NCBI GenBank assembly: GCA_009928265.1
Contig: RFPR01000052.1
Span: forward strand, 1 to 13,800
Source of the DNA: Pseudomonadota bacterium
GTDB lineage: Bacteria; Verrucomicrobiota; Verrucomicrobiia; Chthoniobacterales; UBA6821
Reading direction: 5' to 3'
DNA: 13,800 nt
The notes below the pieces were generated by a model. The model was not told where the DNA came from. It did no database searches and worked only from the letters and a program-made list of their open reading frames with translations. Shown here piece after piece: positions 1 through 5,637 of this stretch (position 1 is its first letter; each line of letters opens with the position of its first letter). A program made the position numbers and the translations under genes.

Positions 1-165
1 GCTGACCGAGCGATGGATCATCTCTGCAAGCGAGCTTTCGAGAGTGATCTCTCGGCTGGTCTAACCACAGCGCGACGCGCTGCGGTCCATGCCTTTGCAC
101 TGACTGCTTTGCTTTTCAGTCTACTCGGATGGTCCTCGGATTGTTCTCGGTGGTTTAAAAAGTAG
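1..165 (+). CDS. Possible C-terminal remnant of an unidentified gene (open to left edge)
   Basis: The frame starting at base 1 is open for 54 codons and ends at TAG 163-165. It contains a short hydrophobic stretch (residues about 31-43, rich in A, L and F) and ends in FKK. I do not recognise it. Third-position GC is about half, giving no clear coding signal, and two perfect palindromes lie inside it. It may be the tail of a gene that begins outside the window, a decayed gene, or chance. Confidence 0.18.
   Translation, partial: ADRAMDHLCKRAFESDLSAGLTTARRAAVHAFALTALLFSLLGWSSDCSRWFKK
124..156 (+). repeat. Three tandem degenerate 11-bp repeats with CTCGG core
   Basis: CTCGG occurs at 124, 135 and 146, exactly 11 bases apart, giving units CTCGGATGGTC, CTCGGATTGTT and CTCGGTGGTTT. 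The same core recurs at 234, 254 and 285, and the 10-mer CTCGGTGGTT occurs exactly at 146-155 and again at 285-294. The family is unknown to me; no coding role is visible. Confidence 0.55.
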
Positions 166-360
166 CTGCAGCTATCTCTTGCAAGCTCGCTTGAGGGGGG
201 GCTACCTGCAACCTACGGCCGGTGTCACTGGCCCTCGGCCATGTTTTCTTATTCTCGGCACTCTTCCGTTTCTTGGCTGTCCCCCTCGGTGGTTCGAACA
301 ATCTGGTTTGCTAGATCTGCTGATCCTGAAAGTCCTGACGAGTAGGTGATAGGTTCTCCC

Positions 361-384
361 GCAGAGGCGCAGAGGCGCGGAGGA
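361..384 (+). repeat. Tandem 8-bp GCAGAGGC repeat
   Basis: Two perfect copies (361-368, 369-376) are followed by a degenerate third, GCGGAGGA (377-384). Purine-rich GGATGG/GGATGA words follow to about 426. This style of GCAGAGGC repeat is a familiar intergenic motif in several large environmental bacterial genomes (from memory, not searched). Confidence 0.6.
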
Positions 385-561
385 GTTAGATGGATTCACA
401 GGGATGGAGGGGATGAATGGGATGGGGGCTAGAGTCGAGGGTCGATAGCTGGTGAGGGATACCAGAACAAAGAACCAAGCCCGCGGGAACGGGTGCTAAA
501 GACTGCGTTTATGTCGTAGCACCAAGGGCGTCCGCTTAGGCGGATTGCAGCGAATAAGGGG

Positions 562-590
562 ATATTCTCCGCATAAAATGCGGCGGATAT
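562..590. promoter_or_regulatory. Imperfect 13-bp inverted repeat upstream of vapBC
   Basis: Left arm 562-574 and right arm 578-590 match at 11 of 13 positions around the loop AAA, with a perfect core CCGCAT-AAA-ATGCGG. It ends 12 bases upstream of the -35 box of the vapBC promoter. VapB-type antitoxins usually bind inverted repeats near their own promoter, so this is a candidate operator. It could equally be a terminator-like or repeat hairpin; no T-tract follows. Confidence 0.35.
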
Positions 591-602
591 ATTGCGCCTT
601 TC

Positions 603-631
603 TTGACATTGAGGTTGTGCATCTGTATGTA
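603..631 (+). promoter_or_regulatory. Candidate sigma70-type promoter of vapBC
   Basis: A perfect TTGACA (603-608) is followed after 17 bases by TATGTA (626-631), a weak but correctly spaced -10 box. A start site about 7 bases after the -10 box would fall at about 638, next to the vapB ATG at 639, so the transcript may be leaderless. No Shine-Dalgarno sequence precedes that ATG, which agrees with this reading. Confidence 0.4.
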
Positions 632-638
632 TGCGTGT

Positions 639-872
639 ATGAGAACCACGCTTGTTTTGGATGATCCCATCTTTGAGAAGGCAAAGAAGAAGTCAGCTGA
701 GATGGGGGTGACACTCAGCGAATTGACCACCGCTGCTTTGAGGGATTTTTTGTTCGCTAAGAGTGCTCCAACGGGAAATAGGAAACGATTTCTTATGCCT
801 GTCGTGGGAGAGTCAGAAATCATCCACCAGGATCCACAAGAGTTGGCCCGACTCAGGGATGAGGGGAGATAA
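639..872 (+). CDS. vapB: VapB-type antitoxin
   Basis: This 77-aa protein is the likely antitoxin of the VapBC module. Its N-terminus (MRTTLVLDD, residues 1-9) has the beta-strand pattern of a ribbon-helix-helix DNA-binding domain, followed by two helices (about 10-24 and 29-40) with the typical LSELTTAALRDFL sequence. The C-terminal 35 residues are charged and probably wrap the toxin. The frame is open back to a TTG at 603, but that TTG is the -35 box and the extra residues are unlike the family, so ATG 639 is chosen. vapC starts 3 bases after the stop. By family rule it neutralises VapC and represses its own promoter; the family assignment rests on sequence pattern plus the linked toxin. Confidence 0.8.
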   Translation: MRTTLVLDDPIFEKAKKKSAEMGVTLSELTTAALRDFLFAKSAPTGNRKRFLMPVVGESEIIHQDPQELARLRDEGR

Positions 873-875
873 GCC

Positions 876-1310
876 ATGAGAATGCCCGATGTGAACATTC
901 TGATCTATGCCCACCGTCGGGAGGATCCTGCTCATGAGTTTTACAAGTCATGGGTTGAGGATCTGGCCAATGGTGAGGAAAAGTTTGCCCTTTCCATTCT
1001 GGTTGCGACGGCGTTTGTCCGGATCGTGACGCACCCCTCGTTTCGTCCTTATCCAACCCCTCTGGTCCAGGCGCTGAGTACGATCGATGCCCTGATTGAA
1101 GCCCCTTCATGTATTCTGCTGGGGCCTGGGGAGAATCACTGGGATCTTGTGCGGCGTCTCTGTGCGACGTCAAAAGCGGAGGGTAAATTGGTCGGAGATG
1201 CGCAGCACGCCGCGGTTGCTCTGGAAAATGGATGCACTTGGGTGACGCGGGATTCGGATTTCGACCGGTTCAAGGAAAGTGGATTAAGAGTGGAAATCTT
1301 GGCTCCTTGA
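876..1310 (+). CDS. vapC: VapC-type PIN-domain ribonuclease toxin
   Basis: This 144-aa protein matches the PIN-domain toxin layout along its whole length. The N-terminal MPDVNILIYAH supplies Asp5, LVGDAQHAA supplies Asp108, and WVTRDSDFDRF supplies Asp126 and Asp128, the metal-binding acids. The segment SILVATAFVRIVTHP (40-54) has no Glu at the position where many PIN proteins carry one; the VapC subgroup with this 'FLRIVTHP' signature commonly lacks it, so I do not read this as inactivation. Family members are Mg-dependent endoribonucleases that cut tRNA or rRNA and stop growth when the antitoxin is lost. A good Shine-Dalgarno (GGGGAG, 863-868) lies inside the end of vapB, 7 bases before ATG, so the two genes are an operon. 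Confidence 0.88.
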   Translation: MRMPDVNILIYAHRREDPAHEFYKSWVEDLANGEEKFALSILVATAFVRIVTHPSFRPYPTPLVQALSTIDALIEAPSCILLGPGENHWDLVRRLCATSKAEGKLVGDAQHAAVALENGCTWVTRDSDFDRFKESGLRVEILAP

Positions 1311-1418
1311 CGTTTGGATGCCGGTTATCAGGAAGCTGCTATTTTCTGATTTTAGCCCCTTCTCACAGCGTCTCCTTTTTCCCTTTCCCACCTTTTCAAT
1401 TTTAAACTTCCCCCCCTA

Positions 1419-2681
1419 ATGCATTCCATCTGTCTTCTCGAATCGGTCAGTCGGACTGACGGGGGGATCTTTGAGGCGGAGTGCGCCCTGCAGCGGGAGT
1501 TATCCTTGGGGCAGGAGATCGAAGTCGATGTCGTCGGACTGGAAGATGCTTTCAGTGGGCAGGATGCCTCACGCTGGCTTCCTCTCAAGGCCTACGCGGT
1601 GAAGACACGTGGGCCGGGTGCTCTGGGGTATTCGCCAGATCTGCTGGCAGCGTTGGATCCCAAAGCCGATCTGCTCTACGCAGCGACTCTCTGGAAGTAT
1701 CCTTCCTGGGCTGCGCTCCAGTGGGTGGAACGCACCGGAAAACCGATGATGGCCGCACCTCACGGTTCGCTGGACGCGTGGGCTCTCAAGAATGCTGCCT
1801 GGAAGAAGCGGATCGCCGCCGTCCTGTTCAAGGACCGCCAACTTCGTCAGGCGACCTGTCTTCGGGCTCTCTGTACGTCGGAGGCCGAGGCCATCCGAGC
1901 GTATCGGCTGACGAACCCAATCGCTATCATTCCCAATGGGGTGGATCTGCCGGAGACAGATCAGGAGTTGGGAGTCGGTAGCTGGGAGCTAGGCGTAAAA
2001 AACAAAACATCGACTGCACGTACGCTGTTATTTCTGGGACGCATTCACCCGAAGAAAGGCCTTCCTAATCTCATTCGGGGCTTCAAAAAAGCTCTCCATG
2101 CTACACCCTCGACTGCCGACGCGCCCTGGCAGCTCGTCATTGCTGGTTGGGATCAGGGAGGGCATGAGGCGGAGTTGATGAAGCTCTGTGAGGAACTTGG
2201 GATAAAAAGTAAAAAGTTAAAAGTGGAAGGTGAAAAAGTCGTAAGTGACATAGCCCTCGCCTCTGGACTCTCGACGCTCGACTCAGAAATCATCTTCTTT
2301 GGTCCCGCCTTTGGGAATGACAAGAAGTCACTGCTCAGCACCGCTGATGCCTTTGTTCTTCCCTCGTTCAGCGAAGGATTACCGATGTCGGTGCTGGAGG
2401 CGTGGTCCTACAAATTGCCAGTCGTCATGACTCCTGAGTGCAATCTGCCCGAGGGATTTGCCGCTGATGCAGCGATCCGAATCGATACGGGCACCGAAAG
2501 TATCGCCCAAGGACTCAACTCACTTTTCTCGATGAGCACATCCGATCTCGAATCAATGGGAGCAAAAGGCAGAGCACTCGTGGAGGAACGCTTCACCTGG
2601 AAGACCGTCGCAGCCCAAATGCGTGAGGTCTATGGCTGGATGCTCGGCGGAGGAGCGACACCTTCGTCGGTTGTGAAGTAG
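1419..2681 (+). CDS. GT4-family glycosyltransferase with two low-complexity inserts
   Basis: A 420-aa retaining glycosyltransferase with a GT-B fold. The N-terminal acceptor domain covers about 1-170 (including HGSLDAWALKN, 115-125); the C-terminal nucleotide-sugar domain starts near 201 with TLLFLGRIHPKKGL and holds the EX7E motif Glu319-Glu327 (EGLPMSVLE). It probably adds a sugar to the lipid-linked exopolysaccharide repeat in the cytoplasm; donor and acceptor cannot be told. Two stretches look inserted compared with the usual compact family layout: about 181-199, just after the IPNGVDLP motif, and about 263-289, just before IIFFGPAFG. Their DNA (1959-2015, 2205-2285) is repeat-like and the second is A-rich. 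The frame stays open and all core motifs survive, so it is probably functional. ATG 1419 is preceded by seven Cs, not a Shine-Dalgarno sequence. Confidence 0.88.
   Translation: MHSICLLESVSRTDGGIFEAECALQRELSLGQEIEVDVVGLEDAFSGQDASRWLPLKAYAVKTRGPGALGYSPDLLAALDPKADLLYAATLWKYPSWAALQWVERTGKPMMAAPHGSLDAWALKNAAWKKRIAAVLFKDRQLRQATCLRALCTSEAEAIRAYRLTNPIAIIPNGVDLPETDQELGVGSWELGVKNKTSTARTLLFLGRIHPKKGLPNLIRGFKKALHATPSTADAPWQLVIAGWDQGGHEAELMKLCEELGIKSKKLKVEGEKVVSDIALASGLSTLDSEIIFFGPAFGNDKKSLLSTADAFVLPSFSEGLPMSVLEAWSYKLPVVMTPECNLPEGFAADAAIRIDTGTESIAQGLNSLFSMSTSDLESMGAKGRALVEERFTWKTVAAQMREVYGWMLGGGATPSSVVK
1959..2015 (+). repeat. In-frame low-complexity insert 1 in glycosyltransferase
   Basis: The segment begins with GGAGTTGGGAGTC-type words and includes GTCGGTAGCTGG (1974-1985), which matches the intergenic GTCGATAGCTGG (441-452) at 11 of 12 bases. 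It encodes about 19 residues between the IPNGVDLP motif and the LLFLGR strand. I infer a small repeat insertion kept in frame. Confidence 0.45.
2205..2285 (+). repeat. In-frame low-complexity insert 2 in glycosyltransferase
   Basis: The first half is A-rich with tandem AAAAAGT units (2204-2210, 2211-2217) and related words. The second half contains TCGACGCTCGACTC (2271-2284), which matches the reverse complement of intergenic 432-445 at 13 of 14 bases. It encodes about 27 residues (KSKKLKVEGEK at its start) between two conserved GT4 segments. The composition is unlike the rest of the gene. Confidence 0.5.
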
Positions 2682-2728
2682 GTCAGGGTAGTAAGGGTCT
2701 TGAGCCTGGTGTTTAGGAAGTAATTAGT

Positions 2729-2749
2729 GGGCCGTCGGGTCCACGGCCC
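2729..2749. repeat. Stem-loop after the first glycosyltransferase gene
   Basis: GGGCCGT (2729-2735) and ACGGCCC (2743-2749) form a perfect 7-bp stem with a 7-base loop. It lies between the glycosyltransferase stop and the 75-aa gene. It could end transcription of the upstream unit, but no T-tract follows on the plus strand, so a simple intrinsic terminator is not supported. Confidence 0.45.
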
Positions 2750-2788
2750 GAAGTTGTCAATTTCAGGGGGATACCTTAGCATGTATCC

Positions 2789-3016
2789 ATGAACGCAAGG
2801 TCTGTAACTGATTTCCCTGATAGGGTGCCGGCCTCTCCGGAGGTGGTGGCGCGTGCCCTGGAATTAGTCAGGACATTTTCCGAGTGCTTCTGGTTTCGCC
2901 ATCCCGAGGCCACGGTGCGTTTCACCGACGACGTGAGGCTGGTCATCGAGCACCTCAGGGAATACGGCGACAAGAAGGCTTGGGCTGCCGCTGCAGATCT
3001 GCAGCGCAGTCTCTAA
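2789..3016 (+). CDS. Small protein paired with the nucleotidyltransferase (possible antitoxin/partner)
   Basis: A 75-aa soluble protein that I cannot place in a named family. It is predicted largely helical, with an aromatic centre (ECFWFRHPEATVRF, about 32-45) and a charged C-terminal half (VIEHLREYGDKKAWAAAADLQ). It has no signal peptide or membrane segment. The stop is 14 bases before the next gene's ATG, so the two are probably cotranscribed. By position it takes the place of the antitoxin in AbiE-like modules (AbiEi precedes AbiEii), but it is much shorter than AbiEi and shows no winged-helix pattern. Partner or antitoxin is an inference from context only. ATG 2789 has GGGGGG at 2766-2771, too distant (17 bases) for a standard ribosome site. 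Confidence 0.62.
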   Translation: MNARSVTDFPDRVPASPEVVARALELVRTFSECFWFRHPEATVRFTDDVRLVIEHLREYGDKKAWAAAADLQRSL

Positions 3017-3030
3017 AAAAATCCGATCAC

Positions 3031-3834
3031 ATGCCTCTGACGGCTTTCCAGAAAGAGGTCATGGCAGTTCTGGCGGGCAATCGTTCGGAGAGTAGTCATG
3101 TTGCCGGAGGTTTGGTGCTAAATGCCTCGGATGATTCAGCCCGTTTCTCTCTGGATTTCGATTTCTTTCACGACGCCGTGGAGGATTTGGTTCTCACTAG
3201 CGAACGGGATGTGAAAACGCTCGAGAACGCCGGGTTTGTCGTTCAAAAGGTGAAGCGCGAAGGGGAGTGGTCAAAGCCTGTGTCCTTTCGTAAGGCTCAT
3301 GTCAGCCGGGGATGTGAAAAGGTGGAGCTCGATTGGGCTCAGGATTCTGCTTTCCGGTTTTTTCCCATCGTCCCGGACGAAGTTTTGGGATGGCGACTGC
3401 ACCTCTTTGACATGGCGACCAACAAGGCGCTAGCCCTCTCGGCCAGGATGGAAACCCGCGACTATGTGGACATCGTGGAACTGACGCGCCATTTCCCGCT
3501 TGAATCCATTGTCTGGGCTGCCTGCGGCAAGGATCCGGGATTTAATCCACTCTCGCTTCTCAAGATGATGATCAGGTTCGCTAGAATCGACCCCGCAAAG
3601 CTTGAGGAAATTCAGGCCCGCAAGCTTGATCCGATTGCCCTGAAGGAGGAGTGGATCGAGGTCTCCGATAGAGCCCGCGAGGAGATGACCCTGCTGGCTG
3701 ACGAAAATCCGGACATGCCGATGGGGGTGGCCTTTGTGAACGATCATGGAAATCCCGGATGGATCCGCTCGAATCCCTCCCTGAAAATTCATCATCCGTC
3801 ACTGCGTGGTTGTTGGCCGGTCATCAGTGGCTAG
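3031..3834 (+). CDS. AbiEii/AbiGii-like nucleotidyltransferase (probable toxin)
   Basis: This 267-aa protein has the nucleotidyltransferase signature of the AbiEii toxin group: the glycine motif AGGLVL (25-30) followed by the metal-binding pair Asp42-x-Asp44 in RFSLDFDFF. A second conserved part, ATNKALALSARMETRDYVDI (129-148), supplies Lys132 and the Arg143/Asp144/Asp147 cluster. AbiEii-family enzymes transfer nucleotides, in studied cases to tRNA, and block growth; whether this one does is untested. The frame is open back to 2884, but the extra N-terminus is an out-of-frame reading of the 75-aa gene, so ATG 3031 (MPLTAFQKEV) is chosen. No Shine-Dalgarno is visible; translation may couple to the upstream gene. 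A role as a non-toxic nucleotidyltransferase cannot be excluded. Confidence 0.78.
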   Translation: MPLTAFQKEVMAVLAGNRSESSHVAGGLVLNASDDSARFSLDFDFFHDAVEDLVLTSERDVKTLENAGFVVQKVKREGEWSKPVSFRKAHVSRGCEKVELDWAQDSAFRFFPIVPDEVLGWRLHLFDMATNKALALSARMETRDYVDIVELTRHFPLESIVWAACGKDPGFNPLSLLKMMIRFARIDPAKLEEIQARKLDPIALKEEWIEVSDRAREEMTLLADENPDMPMGVAFVNDHGNPGWIRSNPSLKIHHPSLRGCWPVISG

Positions 3835-3863
3835 ACAGGGGTGCCCTTCTGTAGTAACTAGAA

Positions 3864-4148
3864 ATGGTGGAAGTACTTGAAGTAAAGCCAGGCGATGACT
3901 TCCGCCTCTTCCTGAAATTTAAGGATGGGGTTTCTGGATCCGTTGATCTTTCCTCCTACGTGGGCAAGGGAGTTTTTTCAGCATGGCTTGAGCCCGGGTT
4001 TTTCCAAAAAGTGAGTATTACGGAGGAGGGGGCTCTAAAGTGGCCTGGTGGTATCGATCTTTGCCCCGATGCTCTTTACATGCGCATGACCGGGAAAAAG
4101 CCCGAGGATCTTTTTCCTTCGCTGATTGGGAATTTTGCGCATGCCTGA
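3864..4148 (+). CDS. DUF2442 family protein
   Basis: A 94-aa protein with the usual DUF2442 layout: an N-terminal strand pattern with VLEVKPGDDFRLFLKFKDG (4-22), a central VDLSSYVGKGVFSAWLEP, and the typical end in which WPGGIDLCPDALY (60-72) precedes a short helix. The function is unknown; the family is small, cytoplasmic, and often sits beside a DUF4160 gene, as here. This pairing has the look of a toxin-antitoxin module. No Shine-Dalgarno is seen before ATG 3864. The 3' end overlaps the DUF4160 start by 8 bases, implying translational coupling. Confidence 0.82.
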   Translation: MVEVLEVKPGDDFRLFLKFKDGVSGSVDLSSYVGKGVFSAWLEPGFFQKVSITEEGALKWPGGIDLCPDALYMRMTGKKPEDLFPSLIGNFAHA

Positions 4149-4401
4149 AATCTCTAGATTTTACGGCATCGTCATTCAGATTTATTACGGCGATCATGCT
4201 CCGGCCCACTTTCACGTCACTTACTCGGGGCAAAAAGCCGTCATCGATATCGAATCGCTCGCTCTGATCGAGGGTGCTCTGCCGCCTAGAGCAATGGGTC
4301 TTGTGATCGAATGGGCAACGATCCATCGGGATGAATTAAGAGAAGCATTCAAGCAGGCGGTGCAGATGCAGCAGCCTAACAAGATCGATCCTCTTCCCTA
4401 G
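4141..4401 (+). CDS. DUF4160 family protein
   Basis: An 86-aa protein beginning MPEISRFYGIVIQIYYGDH, the standard DUF4160 N-terminus, with the conserved APAHFHVTYSG (21-31) containing two histidines, and a C-terminal helix (DELREAFKQAVQ). The open frame reaches back to a TTG at 4126, but the family start MPEISRF fixes ATG 4141. It overlaps the DUF2442 gene by 8 bases. The biochemical function is unknown; the conserved His-x-His suggests metal or nucleic acid chemistry, which is speculation. With DUF2442 it forms a compact two-gene unit between the TA-like nucleotidyltransferase and the polysaccharide genes. Confidence 0.85.
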   Translation: MPEISRFYGIVIQIYYGDHAPAHFHVTYSGQKAVIDIESLALIEGALPPRAMGLVIEWATIHRDELREAFKQAVQMQQPNKIDPLP

Positions 4402-4422
4402 TCATCTTATCATCCCATCCCC

Positions 4423-4956
4423 ATGAGACTCGATCGCTACGATAATTCGGATTTTTCCCGTGGAGCCTCGAAGCTCACCGAGGTTCTTTGGTGGGTGGTG
4501 CGCTCGCTGATTTTCGCTGCGTGGTTTCCGATCCCCTCAGGAATCAAGGTTACGGCTCTCCGTGCCTTTGGTGCGAAGGTGGGTAGGGGTGTCGTGATCC
4601 GCTCGCGGGTGAACATCACGTTTCCGTGGAGGCTCACGATCGGGGATCATGTCTGGATTGCAGACGAGGTCCTGATCCTGAGTCTCGCCCCCGTGACGAT
4701 CGGATCCCATGTCGTGATCTCCAATCGAGCCTTCCTCTGCACGGGGTCGCACCGCTTTCGCTCCGAAAACTTCGACCTTGTCACCAGGCCGATCACGGTC
4801 GGAAACGGTTGCTGGATTGCTTCTCAAGTCTTCATTGCTCCCGGCGTTACGCTCGCCCCCAACACAATGTGCGCCGCCGGTGCCGTGGTTCTAAAGGATG
4901 CCGGACCTGATGTGCTCTTGATTGGGAATCCGGCGATTCCAAAAGCGCGAGGATGA
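4423..4956 (+). CDS. WcaF-like hexapeptide-repeat O-acetyltransferase
   Basis: A 177-aa acetyltransferase of the WcaF/NodL type. It has a helical N-terminus (residues 17-45) and then hexapeptide repeats folding into a left-handed beta helix (about 52-155, e.g. ITFPWRLTIGDHVWIAD, VTIGSHVVIS, ITVGNGCWIAS). His110 in LCTGSHRF is the likely catalytic base, and the C-terminus has the usual LLIGNPAIP. It probably moves acetyl from acetyl-CoA to a sugar hydroxyl of the exopolysaccharide repeat, in the cytoplasm. ATG 4423 follows directly after CCCC. The stop overlaps the next gene's start as ATGA, so both are translationally coupled. The acceptor sugar is unknown. Confidence 0.88.
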   Translation: MRLDRYDNSDFSRGASKLTEVLWWVVRSLIFAAWFPIPSGIKVTALRAFGAKVGRGVVIRSRVNITFPWRLTIGDHVWIADEVLILSLAPVTIGSHVVISNRAFLCTGSHRFRSENFDLVTRPITVGNGCWIASQVFIAPGVTLAPNTMCAAGAVVLKDAGPDVLLIGNPAIPKARG

Positions 4957-5624
4957 AAAAAGTCATCCTTCCGGTGGCGCTGGTCCTGGTGGCCTGCGCT
5001 TTTTTTATGCCCAGGGGGGATGGGTTCCGTCGATTTTGGGAGAAGTGGCTCGTGGTTTCGGTACCCATGGCGCATGCCGATGCCCTGATCGTGCTGGGCG
5101 GGGAGCCCTTGGCAAGGCCTCAGGAAGCGGCCCGGCTCTATAGGGAGGGAATTGCGCCGCTCGTCTTCGTCTCGGGAGTTGGGGATCACATGGAAAGTCG
5201 CCGGATCCTGATCCGGAACGGGGTGCCCGATGCGGCGATCCGTATCGAACCGGATTCCTTTTCCACCTTCACCAACGCGCGTTATCTCAGGCCTCTCCTG
5301 CGATCGGACGGGATCCGATCGGCGCTTATCGTGACTTCGCCATTCCATACGCGCCGCGCCCTGGCGACGTTCCGCAGGGTGATTCCGGGCGTCCTCTTTG
5401 GTGTCACCGATGTCTCGATCGGCTGGTGGAGCCGCCCGGAGGGGCAGGGAGATGTGAACAGGTTCGCAGCGATCGAGTTCCTCAAGACGGTGGAGTATTG
5501 GCTTTTCTACGGGATTGCCCCATTCACTTATCCGCTGGAGAGTCACGCTGTTAAGCAGATCCGTAAAGCGGGTCTGAACCGCCGATCTACCGCTTTTCCT
5601 AAAAGACTTCAGCCTTCAGTTTAA
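4953..5624 (+). CDS. DUF218 family (YdcF/SanA/ElyC-like) membrane-anchored protein
   Basis: A 223-aa protein with an N-terminal signal anchor (residues 3-19, VILPVALVLVACAFFMP; Cys15 sits inside the hydrophobic run and is not a convincing lipobox). The DUF218 domain spans about 43-160: DALIVLGGEPLARPQEAARLYREG (43-66), the DSFSTFTNA motif (101-109), and IVTSPFHTRRA (126-136). Family members act at the cell envelope in Gram-negatives, with links to peptidoglycan or carrier-lipid metabolism and envelope integrity; the reaction is not established. Its place in a polysaccharide cluster suggests a role in polymer or lipid-carrier processing. It starts inside the stop of the acetyltransferase (ATGA). 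The last 25 residues are basic and not part of the domain. Confidence 0.85.
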   Translation: MKKVILPVALVLVACAFFMPRGDGFRRFWEKWLVVSVPMAHADALIVLGGEPLARPQEAARLYREGIAPLVFVSGVGDHMESRRILIRNGVPDAAIRIEPDSFSTFTNARYLRPLLRSDGIRSALIVTSPFHTRRALATFRRVIPGVLFGVTDVSIGWWSRPEGQGDVNRFAAIEFLKTVEYWLFYGIAPFTYPLESHAVKQIRKAGLNRRSTAFPKRLQPSV

Positions 5625-5637
5625 ACGCCCCCCATTC

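Larger units (their letters stand above)
1..600. other. Gene-poor intergenic region with dense small repeats
   Basis: Apart from the doubtful open frame at 1-165 I see no gene on either strand; the minus-strand frames here look like chance. The stretch is full of short inverted repeats: 68-82 (CAGCGCG-A-CGCGCTG), 163-174 (TAGCTGCAGCTA), 182-193 (CAAGC-TC-GCTTG), 229-241 (TGGCC-CTC-GGCCA), 531-544 (TCCGC-TTAG-GCGGA) and 562-590. Degenerate direct repeats also occur, listed separately. The composition fits old intergenic repeat debris next to a mobile toxin-antitoxin module. No transposase, tRNA or attachment site could be identified. Confidence 0.6.

Noticed and set aside
124..156. Possible CRISPR array
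   Set aside because: The units are only 11 bases, directly adjacent without spacers, and degenerate; no cas gene is present.
1307..1345. TTGACG (1307-1312) with TGCTATTTT (1337-1345) as promoter of the first glycosyltransferase
   Set aside because: The spacing between the two elements is 27 bases, too long for one promoter; neither half stands alone convincingly.
2884..3030. Upstream extension of the nucleotidyltransferase
   Set aside because: The extension is an out-of-frame reading of the 75-aa gene, Arg/Gly-rich and without family character; homology begins at ATG 3031.
4953..5020. Lipoprotein signal in the DUF218 protein (LVACAFF)
   Set aside because: The Cys lies within the hydrophobic core, is followed by more hydrophobic residues, and lacks a proper L-x-G/A-C arrangement at the end of the segment; a signal anchor fits better.
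4824..5546. 240-codon open frame on the minus strand
   Set aside because: It lies opposite the acetyltransferase and DUF218 genes, both with clear motifs; the antisense product is charged, low-complexity and unlike any family I know.
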